From: Lytechinus pictus
Taxonomy: Eukaryota; Echinodermata; Echinoidea; Temnopleuroida; Toxopneustidae
Reading direction: 5' to 3'
NCBI RefSeq assembly: GCF_037042905.1
Contig: NC_087252.1
Coordinates: forward strand, 13,945,201 to 14,009,200
Length of the DNA stretch: 64,000 nucleotides
Made by a program: the position numbers and the translations under genes. The notes under the pieces were generated by a model. The model ran no database searches. It saw only the letters and a list, made by a program, of their open reading frames with translations, and was not told the DNA's origin. This document shows, piece by piece, positions 22,201-31,890 of this stretch; the stretch's first letter is position 1, and each line of letters starts with the position of its first letter.

Positions 22201-25200
22201 TGATATCAGTAACATTATCAATTCTACAATAAAAGCTTTGTAATTGCTCCCATAAAATAGGTACATTAACTTCGGAAGTACCAGACGATACCGTGTACAC
22301 TGATGGACAGAAAACAGTACGGATGGGCGACAGTGTTGTCCTGACATGTCGGTTTCGAGGCTCACCTTTGGCTGTCTACTGGAAGAAAGGTGATGACCCA
22401 AGAACCGCACCAAACCTTGTATCATGGATTCTTGATGATGACGACACTAGTAAATCATGTGTAGATCAAAGCATATGTGAGATCATGGAGATGAATGAGA
22501 ATCGTTCTTTGATCATCAAAGAAGTCAGCATTGCAGAGGAAGGTCGATACATTTGTAGAGTATCGGACTACAAGGGAGACTTCATCCATAACTTTACGGA
22601 TATCCGTGTATTTTGTAAGTCGTGCATATTTTATCAATGCTGATATTGATGCGTTGTAACCATTACCATAAAAGAGAACAGATTTGTATAATATACACAA
22701 TGGCGTATCTAGGGAGGGAAAAGGGGGCACATGCCACGGACGCGCAATTATTTTCCCCACCGCACTTCCGGACCCCATGACTACATGATATATCGAGGTT
22801 TTTACCTGACTGCTAAGAAAGCACGAATGCCTGTGAGCAAGCAACCAGGGGACCGACGGCTATGAATATTAATGACTTGAGTCTTCGGAATAAGAGACTA
22901 CCAAACTCTTTGGCCTAACGTACGTAAGCAAACGTTAAGTTCGGAATTATCCAGTTCTAATTTAACCATGAGTCATGACATTGATCAGGCTAGCCTATCC
23001 TATATAGCATTTTGTCTTGTCATTAATGGCAATCTGAAAAGTGTTTAAGAATTGGATCTAGATATATATGTAGATCTAAGGCCTATGTATTAGTAATTTG
23101 AGGGTGCTGATTCATTTGTGTCTACATGAACGGTCACAATTAATTTTGTAAATAATAAGTCCTTACCCAAGAGTACTGTTATTAGGTTTAGAATCGTTCA
23201 TATTGAAATAAAGGTGATCAATATTCATGGCACAACCCAATTTTACATCCGAGTTTTATGACATTACCAGTGTTAGGCTTATTGGATTTTGCTCTTTTTG
23301 ATTCAAAGCAACTCTTTGTTAGGGTGGACTTGTCATTTAAGTGGGTCTTATCTGCTTCAATAATTCTGACATGATAAATGTCCTACATGTTTTTGCCTTA
23401 AAACATCATAAGGAAATGGAACAACGGGGCTGTGATCAAATTCCACCTGTGGGTGAAATAATTTTTACAATTTCTTCATTTGACTTCTGCAAAGATTTCT
23501 TCGCCCTCTCTCATTTCCTTGTCCTCTTATTTTGTAGCGCCTCCTTCTGAACCGTATCCACGTATTGAGGAATGCCCAGGGGAACCCGTCAACAATGCTC
23601 CGCAATCTTGCAGCCTCTCGACTTTTGACACTGTCACCATCACCTGCACAGCATCGAATTACTTTCCCGACATTGATCTGTTCTTCATCCACGAATCTAT
23701 TACGACGAACGCAACATACTCGCATATCATCGAAGAGACAAACGTGGACGGCACTAAAAACAAATCGGTTTCCATCGTCGCCAAGCCGAGTGAAAACCCC
23801 TATGTGTGCGTGGCGTCCCGTATCCCTGGATCGCAAGACCGAAGGACAGTTAGTGTAACAGTGTATCCTATTGAGACAAAAGTTACCATGACGACAGCAC
23901 AAACTAATCAAACGACTCCACCTCGCCAGAGACATGTAGCAGCCAAAGTTGGTAAGCACTGTATCTTTGTGAGACCTGTGTTAAAATAGGCCTCTACTAT
24001 GTTCTTGTGTTATGATGAATATGATACATTGCGTGTACATGTGTGTTTGCGGGTGGGTGTGTGTGTGTTGGGGTGGGGTGGGTCAGTTCCTTTTTTTCTA
24101 GTGTGATTTCCTTGTATGTGGTAGAGGTTGTTCCCTCGTGTGTTGGGAATATATATGCAGTACCAATTATTATACCAAATTTAGAAAGAGAACCACCTAT
24201 CATAAAACATAAATTTTGATTATTTATAATTTATGTTATCAAAGGCAAGTTATGTTGCTTAGCGTTGCCGTATTGATACCGACGATTTCCATCTAAAACC
24301 AGTCAGGAAAAAGGTAAAAACTAGAAGAAAATGAAATACATAACAAATTGTAAAAGCAATTAATTATGGAATGGAATAAGTAGGCATAATACCAAATGGA
24401 ATAAGTAGGCATAATACAATTTTTTAATGTATATTTGCTAAGAATTCAAAAAGTGTTGTTTTTTTACTTGCACTTGTTTTCAATACAGCATGTATCAGGA
24501 AAGCATTTATGTATTTAACTTTTTAACGTTTCCTTCTTATCCAATCGATGAAATTTAGATTTTCGAAGCTAATGATTGCTACATAATGTAGTATTACATA
24601 CTTGATACAAGCTAATTCTCAACATTACATTTGTTTTTGCTTCTTTATCTCTGTGTATATTAGTTGTACCACTTATTCTGGTAGCGGTTCTTGTTTGCAT
24701 CTTCATCTGGTGTTATAGGAAGAGGAGGGCATCGAATCACGGTATGCATATAATCACCTGATAATATAATCATCTAAATTTGAATGATTCGTATATAATT
24801 TAGTAATATGCAATAAGAGAATGAATTAAACATTTAAAAGTAACATTAAAACGGGTCTTTTTTAAGGTCGTCGACCTTAAGGGGGAAATCTTTAACCTTA
24901 ATAGCTACATCCTGCTGTCAAATCCTTGGATAATCGTATTGATCGTGGTAGATCTTACCATATATTGATTTCCGTCATGGCAATCGTTGTGATTGTAGAG
25001 GAACAATTAGGACGGCTTAAAACTTTTTCCGATCAGCTATACTAAATATCAATCATAACGGATGCACAACAGTGTGAACGAGCTGCAAGTCGTTTTCTTT
25101 ACTTTTATTAATGTTACTGTTGAACTTGTAGGCCTAGTTTTTGCTGATGCGTAATCACTTTATACAAATGTTAAGGTTGCTGGACTTAGGCCTAGGCCTG

Positions 25201-25501
25201 TCGAGCTAATGCTAACCAATTCTTAGGTAGGATGCGCACGGATTCTACCCGACTCCAGTCAGTGAGAGGTCCGCTGCGCTGCCGTTTCACTCAGAATGTG
25301 AATTGTAAACGTGCAGGCTAACTTACAATAACTTATTGTAGACGCTATAGTTGTTAGGTATGCTTATTCACTATGTAAGTATCCTTTATGAATGGCTGTC
25401 ATGGAATTAAATTTTTGCATGATAATCTTGACGAATTCTACACAAACTTTTCAGATTGATCCACATCTTATATTTCATTTGTTTTTATTTTTTAAGGATA
25501 A
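14790..25501 (+). CDS. Two-Ig-domain type I transmembrane receptor (5 exons)
   Basis: Predicted cell-surface receptor of about 306 residues. Exons: 14790-14859, 22261-22614, 23538-23951, 24664-24741 and a terminal exon near 25497 with the stop. Every junction is phase 1 and has GT/AG signals. Residues 1-23 form a signal peptide. Residues 24-141 form a V-type Ig domain with C53, W64 and the G-R-Y-I-C motif ending at C122. Residues 142 to about 240 form a second Ig-like domain with C178 and C232 but no core tryptophan. A Thr-rich linker follows, then a membrane helix at about 281-297 and a short basic tail (YRKRRASNH). No ITAM or ITIM is visible, so it would need a partner to signal, or acts in adhesion. 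The first intron (7.4 kb) holds two LINE copies. Ligand and family member are not identifiable. Confidence 0.75.
14947..15245. mobile_element. MITE with ~65-bp TIRs, 'GGCCCGTATTCTGAAGTC' family
   Basis: The left end reads AGTGGCCCGTATTCTGAAGT and continues into 'aactcaggttcaaagttgtg'. The right end is its near-perfect complement, finishing 'cagaatacgggccact' at 15245. It is 299 bp, non-coding, and lies in intron 1 of the Ig receptor gene. A diverged relative is at 33651-33936. Confidence 0.85.
15581..16615 (-). pseudogene. LINE reverse transcriptase, C-terminal two thirds
   Basis: A 344-codon open segment in a frame different from the upstream part. It contains CGVPQGSVVGPLLF (RT block 4) and the catalytic MYADD box, then 'KSELVHLS', the thumb region and a C-terminal LHWLPVHSRI block typical of CR1/L2-like LINEs. 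It begins just after the RT motif whose aspartate lies in the upstream frame, so the two segments were one protein before the frameshift. It cannot be made as an active enzyme from this copy without recoding. Confidence 0.85.
16637..16650. other. 7-bp tandem duplication that breaks the LINE RT
   Basis: The + strand reads cgcagaa twice in a row (16637-16643, 16644-16650). A single copy would keep the reading frame through the RT active-site aspartate region; the extra seven bases shift it and create a stop a few codons later. Confidence 0.85.
18624..18647 (-). other. 2A-like ribosomal skipping motif DIHMNPGP
   Basis: Eight codons encoding DIHMNPGP, preceded by the hydrophobic ACFQLAILLSG. The canonical 2A core is D-(V/I)-E-x-N-P-G-P; here His replaces Glu. 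Skipping would release the N-terminal leader from the endonuclease-RT polyprotein between Gly and the final Pro. Confidence 0.75.
19206..19240. repeat. Poly(A) run, 35 nt
   Basis: Homopolymer between the 5' side of the large LINE and the 3' end of the next LINE fragment. Confidence 0.9.
19250..19860 (-). mobile_element. 5'-truncated CR1/L2-like LINE fragment
   Basis: In minus sense it encodes the C-terminus of a LINE RT: VKLHWLPVEKRIIFKILILC, then YKAQNCLSPRYIPELIEPYQ, one stop, and a block around ALWNSLPLNIK. It ends in an untranslated tail with 'atgcgctatataaatttc' and (ATT)n near 19258. The in-frame stop and the loss of the 5' part mark a dead copy, lying head-to-tail upstream of the larger LINE in the same intron. 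Confidence 0.8.
19997..20230. repeat. Dispersed repeat, copy 1 (pairs with 63356-63590)
   Basis: Shares with 63356-63590 the ordered phrases 'aataaaacacaaaagaa', 'catcatct...ctctctgattggcatg' (diverged), 'taactgttttgt' and the end 'tttctggaatggac'. It is a non-coding AT-rich dispersed family. Confidence 0.55.
20979..21517. mobile_element. TIR element, 'AAGGGATACTCCAGGCTGAA' family
   Basis: The left end reads AAGGGATACTCCAGGCTGAA and the right end is the complement of a diverged copy (AAGGGGTATTCTGGGC). Inner arms share 'gctgaaaatttcatcaaaa'-type text in inverted orientation. About 540 bp, non-coding, in intron 1 of the Ig gene. Relatives of the same word set are at 7403, 62355 and 62491. Confidence 0.6.
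21518..22260. other. End of Ig-gene intron 1; nothing recognised
   Basis: Unique-looking AT-rich DNA. The acceptor for exon 2 is 'cccataaaatag' ending at 22260, a weak polypyrimidine tract. Confidence 0.45.
22261..22614 (+). CDS. Ig receptor exon 2: V-type Ig domain
   Basis: 354 nt, phase 1 to phase 1, donor gtaagt. Encodes GDSVVLTC (C53), VYWKKGD (W64), and RSLIIKEV then EEGRYICRV (C122). Two additional cysteines (residues 90 and 96) may form an extra disulphide. Potential N-glycosylation at NRS and NFT. Confidence 0.8.
23538..23951 (+). CDS. Ig receptor exon 3: second Ig-like domain and stalk
   Basis: 414 nt, acceptor 'ttattttgtag', donor gtaagc, phase 1 to 1. Encodes DTVTITCTAS (C178) and NPYVCVAS (C232). 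The strand-C tryptophan is missing (IDLFFIH instead). A Thr/Gln-rich stalk (TMTTAQTNQTTPPRQ) follows and could be O-glycosylated. Confidence 0.75.
24664..24741 (+). CDS. Ig receptor exon 4: transmembrane helix
   Basis: 78 nt after 'tctgtgtatattag', ending before gtatgc. Encodes VPLILVAVLVCIFIW followed by CYRKRRASNH, a membrane span with a positive-inside tail. Phase 1 both sides. No charged residue lies within the membrane segment. Confidence 0.75.
25497..25501 (+). CDS. Ig receptor terminal exon start and stop
   Basis: After the acceptor 'tttttattttttaag' the split codon completes as Gly and is followed at once by TAA. An alternative acceptor ending at 25454 (aaacttttcag) also gives a stop after one codon. 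Either way the cytoplasmic tail is about ten residues. Confidence 0.45.
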
Positions 25502-25827
25502 ACGGTGTGGATCTATATTCAACTGGATAGGGTCAAGCCAGGGAGCATGCGCAGATCAACGTTGAGAAAACATTTCGAGCATGAGCATGCACAGATCTCC
25601 CCATGGAATTATATCAAAAAATACGGAGCTATTTGCAGCGATGTGTTTTTCCTATTGGAATCTTTGTCACATGATCACAAATTGACCAATCGTTTTTCTA
25701 TAATACTCATGAATATTCATCAAGGGGATATAAGTATATGCGTATATAAATATACGTATAGAGAATCCACATATGATTAGTGCAAAACCCCATGTTAAGA
25801 GTGCTGGAATATATAATGTATAGGAGC

Positions 25828-25833
25828 AATAAA
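25828..25833 (+). terminator. Candidate polyadenylation signal AATAAA
   Basis: AATAAA about 330 nt after the inferred stop of the Ig receptor gene, in AT-rich sequence; consistent with its 3' UTR end. Confidence 0.4.
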
Positions 25834-26287
25834 CAAATAAGTAGAAAGTATTATGACTACATGCACTACAGATTTGTTTCGTATGAACAGCAAAAATGCT
25901 GCTCACACTTTTCATGTACAAAGTAAAGGGATTGAGTACAGTTTATATAAGTTTATTTATGGGAAGTTCATGATAGACTGTGACTAAGAAGGGATGAGTA
26001 CAGAGATTTAACCCAAAAGACTGTGCTATTTGAGATCTATTGAGGACTGGTTGGCATGACCCCCCCCCCCCCACTACCACTTGAAGTTTGCACTGTTGTT
26101 TGTATCGTTTGACGTGATTATGTACGACGTGATATTCTATAGCTTGGATTCAACATTCCAATCAAATCCGGAGGAAATTTTAAAGACAATTATGAGTGTT
26201 ATTATTCTTTATTCATCTGTATATAGACCTGCGCAATGGAACGGTATGGAGTCGTAAAGGTAGCAGATGATTAGATCATTGATACTG

Positions 26288-26705
26288 TCATGTCAACATC
26301 GTGCAAAACGATTTGACAAGATAAGAAAAACTATTCATCATACTCATGTGAACATCCTTTACACGAAGGATGACAATATCTCTGATCTTTGCGTGTCATA
26401 TAGAATGTCATTTAGAATGTCAGATCACGGTGACTTCCTTTAAAAGAGATGATCATGTGACAAGATCTCGGATCTCGCCATGTCCACACACTTTACAAGA
26501 GATCAGATGATCAGATATCATCAATTATTGACTTTGATCAGAATTGATTAGATGGCAAGATGTCTGCCCACATGAATTCGCCTCGTGCGCCACCATTAAA
26601 TCAAAATTTCAAGTTCCTTGCCATCTGACGCGACGAATTTCGAGATTTTGCCATTTTCTCATCTCTTCTAACATGTCTATAGGATGTTGACATGACGAGG
26701 TCCTG
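26288..26705. mobile_element. Probable degenerate TIR element
   Basis: 'gtcatgtcaacatc' near 26290 is mirrored by 'gatgttgacatgac' ending near 26695. The flanking text on both sides carries 'aagagatgagaaaa'-type sequence. The interior has repeated 'gatctcggatctcgc'. A 13-nt C run lies upstream at 26060-26072. Confidence 0.4.
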
Positions 26706-27089
26706 AATTTTGTCTTCATCGTCTCTTCTAAACAGATAAGAAAATGTTTTCATACCTTACCACCTCTTCTAAATGTTGTGTTTGGCTTGCATAGATCGTG
26801 AAACTAGTCATTAACCGGATTTTTTCATGACAAAGTAATTACCTGTACACCCAGATGGCGCTTTTAAGCTTCCATCCATACAACACAAGTCTACAAGAAC
26901 TTTTTGTATCATATTTCCATGAATGCCTGTTTTGAAAGCGATCCAATGACCATAATATATTTCAAAACTGAAAATAAGAATTCCTAATTCGATTTTTGGT
27001 GGTAGGGTAGGTGTATTAATACTGTCGGAATTGTGAAACTCCAAGTTAGTTTTACATTTTTTATGAACAGGCGTGTTTCTCATAACTGT

Positions 27090-28560
27090 TCAGTTCAGTT
27101 CATTTATTTAAAATTCCATATAAAAATAACATTATGAAAAATACATTTATCTATACACAACAGAAAAGCAAAGATTAAACAATAATTTGGTATACATGGT
27201 ATATACGAATAATGTTAACGTACTGTAGTTTACAGGAATTAGGGGAAAGCCACAAAAAGCCAGATGGCTTGTCGAGCAGGCTACCATAGTAGGGGGAAAT
27301 AAATTATTGTCAATATTTAAATAAACCAGATATAAAACTATATTGAAATTAAATTAACAGAAGAATAGGACAGATACCACACAACCCTATACAAAGCAGC
27401 ATATCTAAAATATTTAAGATGTTAGCAAATATTTCTTAAGTTTCCTTTTAAATACGTTAAGTGTTTTACAAGACCGAATTTCAATTGAAATACTATTCCA
27501 AACTTTTGGGGCACGATGTCGGAAAGATTGAAATGTAAAATATTTTGCAACTGGGTACAAGTGATAATTTTCCCTAGTTCTTGTGTTACAACTATGTATA
27601 TTACAATTTTTATTTATCATACAGGAAATTGTGTTAGGAAGAATTTTATTTTCATGTTTAAATAAAAGTATGGCACATTGGTAATCATTTATATTAAATA
27701 TATTAAGTACATTCAGTTGAACAAAAAGATCTTTTGTATGAGCCAAATAATGAGAACGAGTGCATATTCTGACTACTTTCTTTTGGAGAAGATACAATGG
27801 TTGTAGTTTTGAATGATAAGTATTAGCCCATACAATATTGCAATAACTTAGGTAAGATAGGATTAATGTATTATATAAAGTCAAAAGGATTCGTTGAGGG
27901 AGAATATGACGGAGATGATAACACCAACATTTTTGCTACCTTATTGGTAATAGTAGAAATATGAATACTTCATGATAATTTTTCATCTATTAAAACACCT
28001 AAAGATTTTGTATGATGGGCAAGTTCAATAATTTTATCATTCATTTTGATTTGAAAATTATTCAAAGATTGCTGTGTTGAATTTTTTGAGTTGATATAAA
28101 AATATACATAATTAGATTTTGTCTGTATTCAATAAAAGTTTATTTGAAGAGAACCAGGGTGAGACTTTCTTCAGTTCAGTATTAAGTTAAGTATTTAATG
28201 AAGAAAATGAATCACTGGAGATTAAAATGTTGGTCAGTGCAATATGGTAATCATTCATAAAAAATTAAAATAACAGTGGGCCGAGAATGAACCCTTGAGG
28301 AACGCCACATGAAATTTCATTGTACGATACATATTGGGATCTATCATACAAATAGTGTTTGAACCAGAGTAAAGAGGTGCCTCTAACACCATAACATTGC
28401 AATTTCTACAATAATATTTGAAAATCTATACAGTCGAAAGCTTTACTAAGATCAAGGAATATACCAATAGTAATTAATTTTTTATCTAAAGCATCAACAA
28501 TGTAGTCATGTAATTTTATAAAGTCAGTGGAGTAATTCTTCAAAAAATCCAAATTGATAC
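27090..28560 (-). mobile_element. Decayed LINE with reverse transcriptase relic
   Basis: Minus-strand translation gives RT pieces in order: GIFLDLSKAFDCIDFQILL, then a stop, CGVPQGFILGPLLF, then a degenerate region with no intact Y-x-D-D box, then a 156-codon open C-terminal part at 27414-27884 (LSYLSYCNIVWANTYHSK, RHRAPKVWNSI). Several stops and small frame changes show it is dead. The 3' end is at the 'gttcagttcagttcatttatt' segment near 27091. The clade is uncertain (Jockey/CR1-like). Confidence 0.8.
27414..27884 (-). pseudogene. LINE RT C-terminal open segment
   Basis: The longest surviving open frame of the decayed LINE (156 codons). It contains the thumb/connection region with PLYLLQKKVVRIC and SFRHRAPKVWNSI, motifs shared by many animal LINE RTs. 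The ATG is internal, not a real start. Confidence 0.75.
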
Positions 28561-29534
28561 TGGTTCAAGATATTATTCAAGATATAAACACACACTCTCC
28601 CACATGTGCACTTGTAATTGCGGCGGGGCGGGGAGTGTAACCCCCCCCCCCCCCGCAACACACACAACTCACCACAACACGCACACACCATCTCACTCAC
28701 ACATACACATACTAGTCGCAAAAAAATGAGGGCAAAATTTGTTGTAGGTCCATGCATTTTTTTTTACTTTCGATGGGAATGCTTCAAACGGAAACATACC
28801 GCCAATGTTTTTGGGAAACGCGTCCCCGGTGTGTTAGTGGGGTGTCACACTACGTCCCCAGTTTTCAAGCAATTAAAAGTTTATACAAGCATGCACCCGT
28901 ATGGATTGTACCTTTGAAGATTCTTATATCAAACTTATACTACACAGTTTCCAATTGCCAGACCTCTTACTTTGTACAGATCAGTATCATAATCCATCTC
29001 TGCAATATATATTTTTACTATCTTTATGTATGTACAAATATTTAAAATATTTGATATATATTTTATACAAACCATAATGACAAACAAACAAATCTCACAA
29101 ATCATCAATCCCACTCGATGCCACTTAAAAATCTGCAACCATTATGTAAATGTTGTTACTTATCGTCCATTCTGCTGATATCAATCCCAACAAGAACTTA
29201 ACTTCCCGGCTAAACCACTACAATATTGTTAAAAACATTGACACTACGACTTCCTATTGAATTTTTATTTGTTACGTCATTCGAATCAACATCGGTTCAT
29301 TATCGAAATATGCCAATACGGTGACAGGGCCCATTTTCTAAAGCAGTTACATGACACGGTTTAACACAAGACATGTAAAACATTGCTTTAACAAACTTGT
29401 TCTAATGAAATTTAGAACGCAAAATAAATATTCTATGCAGACGAGAATTCAAAAGAGAATTTGCATCTAGAATTATCGAATTTCAAATGGCATGATAAAA
29501 GCAGATGGAAATTAAAATGATGAAGACTTAGCAC
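28561..29534. other. No gene; simple repeats and C run
   Basis: CA-rich tract and a 14-nt C run (28641-28654), then unique AT-rich DNA. The 97-99 codon frames here cross these simple repeats and are not credible genes. Confidence 0.45.
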
Positions 29535-29757
29535 CAAGGAAATGAAGACTTTTATAGAAATCATTCGTAACTCACGAACAGCTTTATGAAACGACATTTC
29601 GCAAAGTTACGCGCAACATTACGCGAGACTGGTACATGATCTTAGGTGCGGCTGCTGTGTCAGCTACATATACATATGGATCATTTAGCAAAATAAATGG
29701 TCACCAGTCATGCATAAAGTCGTGCGGAGCTCATACAAACCCTTATGAAACAGTACC
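29535..29757. repeat. Degenerate MITE, 'CTTTATGAAAC' ends
   Basis: Contains 'gaacagctttatgaaac', 'ggtcaccagtcatgc' and 'cttatgaaacagtaccc', words shared with the MITEs at 8070 and 29772 but in scrambled, diverged form. Confidence 0.4.
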
Positions 29758-29771
29758 CTAAGAGATAAGGT

Positions 29772-29959
29772 CCGGGTCGTCTCATCAAACTGTTCGTAAG
29801 TTAAGAGCGACACTAAGAACGACTGGTGACCCTTTCTTACGCGCTAAATAATCACCAGTGAACAATCAATGGTGTATACCATTCATTCCAAGAAAGGATC
29901 ACCAGTCGTTCCTAAACTCGCTCTTAACTTGATTACAGCTTCATGAAACACACGCCCGG
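29772..29959. mobile_element. MITE, 'TTTCATAAAG' family, second copy
   Basis: About 188 bp with ends CCGGGTCG... and ...CACGCCCGG, arms 'gttcgtaagttaagagcgac' mirrored by 'gctcttaactt', and the interior 'ggtgacc...ggatcaccag' palindrome. Closely similar in plan to 8070-8258. Confidence 0.7.
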
Positions 29960-31199
29960 CACGCAAGCCTACATTCCCTTTTTCCACCGAGCAAGAAAGA
30001 GTTGCAATCAAATGAAATTCTAAAGATCGTTCGCAACTTGATTTCCAACCAATCAACAGCTCACCTTTGGGATTTGCAATTGACATTTTGACTTGCGTTT
30101 GAATGCAACACTTTATGCAACAGGCCTCTGAAGTGAATAATCATGGAGACCTCAATGTGCCGACAGCTCGACCAAAATGATCAATATGTCCAATATTTCA
30201 TGAAATGTATAAAGACATGGTGATTCGTTCCTCGTAGCGAGAAAAAAATATTAGTGCACTCCCCGTCTCTTCACTTTTTGTCCTGTGGCCTCGGAACAAA
30301 TCCTTTAATGAAGAGAAAGATTTGAAAAGAAAAAAATACAAATTCTAGAGAAAGTATATTAGGGAATAACTCATTTACCAGTCTCACGTAGGGTGTGAAA
30401 TCTCTTATAATTACAATAACATTTTTTTATTTATTTATTCGACAAGAATTAATAGTACATATATATATATATGAATATATTAACTTCAAGTTTTCAGTTT
30501 ATTGAGTAATTTACGAAATTTATTTATGTTTTGATTTATTTTTTTTTTCATTACGTTATAATGATGCATTCAATTTTTTTAGGAGGGGCATTTGGAAAAA
30601 TATTTGTCATAGAAAACCCATTTGAATTGCAAATTATTCTCAGATGTAGCAAATAAAGACTGCTATATAATACGATAGCAGGCAGTACAATTAATATTTC
30701 AATCGAAAAATACGGAAATAGGTTAATACATAAATAATGAGTAACAATATCGGGTACTCTATAAAGTCGAAACAAAAATCGGGATTAATAAAATGTCAAA
30801 AATGACATTTGGTAAAAACAAGTTGTAGACAAATAATATTCCAGCTTGTTGTAGCAGGCATAGAATGAATTATGACTGTTAATTTATAGAAGTTCCACTC
30901 TTAGAAAAATATATGTGGTTGGTTTTATGAATCTATCCCAACTAATGGGTTAAAATGGTGACACGAAAAAAAAAGAACGGAGACTTTGTTTTTAGTCGGC
31001 AGTGCAGGATCATAGGTTAACCCATTGCCGTGAGCGCAGGTGATATTAAAATTTCAGAATTTTGGTGACCCAAATGACTTGTTTCAAAGGAGATAACAAT
31101 CATAATAGTTCTCAAGTTAAAAAATGCTTTATCGCTTACTTATATCCATGAACAGAATGAATTATTGTGTAATAATAGTGTGTCTCGAAAGAGGTTATT
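29960..31199. other. No recognisable feature
   Basis: AT-rich DNA with T-rich and TA-rich stretches; open frames under 75 codons and without splice context. Confidence 0.45.
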
Positions 31200-31480
31200 T
31201 CTAGATGGATGGCGCTATATAAATGCCTATTATTATCATTATTATTTTCTTTATTATAAGTGTTGTTGTTGTTGCTGTTGTTAATATTGTTAATGTCCCA
31301 GGTGACAAGCCATGGTCGGGTCAAAACAACGTTATCACCACTCACTTATGACATTTTGCGTTTATTATCTTTTAATGAAAATAATAATAATAATAACGAT
31401 AACAATAATGTGACTTATAAAGCGCCAAATCCACTCTGTAGAGTGCTCAAGGCGCATAAAGAGCTAAGAGTTAAAAAAAG
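31200..31480. repeat. Two LINE 3' tails facing each other
   Basis: 'ggcgctatataaatgcctatt' followed by (ATT)n-like text (31210-31260) is a plus-oriented LINE tail. (AAT)n then 'acttataaagcgcc...caaggcgcataaag' (31378-31465) is a minus-oriented tail. No coding part remains. Confidence 0.6.
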
Positions 31481-31647
31481 TTTTAACCACCAATTGCCTA
31501 TTTGGTCTTTCTTTTTTTATCTATTCACCTGCCCCTGCACAATGAAACCTGTAAATTCAAAAGATTAATGATGAAAAAATATTAGAAAAATGACTGGGTT
31601 AGTGAATGTTACTTTTTTAAAAAGATATTCATTTCATTTTTTCTTAC

Positions 31648-31890
31648 CGGTCATGATCTCGTGGGCGAATTCTTCATATCCAGCTCGCAGGAGTCGATCA
31701 CTTAGCTCTCCACGTTTATCTCCCGTGAGCGGGTTATTCCTTATCCTTTCTTCCCAAGAGTCAAAGACGGTTGATATCGGAGTGGTCGTTCTTCCACCGA
31801 GAACATTCGCTATACGTGCCGATATATCGTTTTGGATGATATCCCTCCATTGAATCCGGGTACATCCACTGTCACTTTCCTGACAATTGC
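31648..31890 (-). CDS. Death-fold-like exon D
   Basis: 243 nt, phase 1-1; acceptor 'aaaattcaag', donor gtaaga. Contains TRIQWRDIIQNDISARI, ISTVFDSWEERIRNNP and a tail LLRAGYEEFAHEIM. A nearer 'cag' acceptor at 31880 would give a stop after an upstream phase-1 exon, so the acceptor ending at 31891 is preferred. Confidence 0.55.

Noticed and set aside
23465-23959. 164-codon open frame on the minus strand
   Set aside because: Exact antisense shadow of Ig receptor exon 3, which has splice signals, phase and Ig cysteines in its favour.
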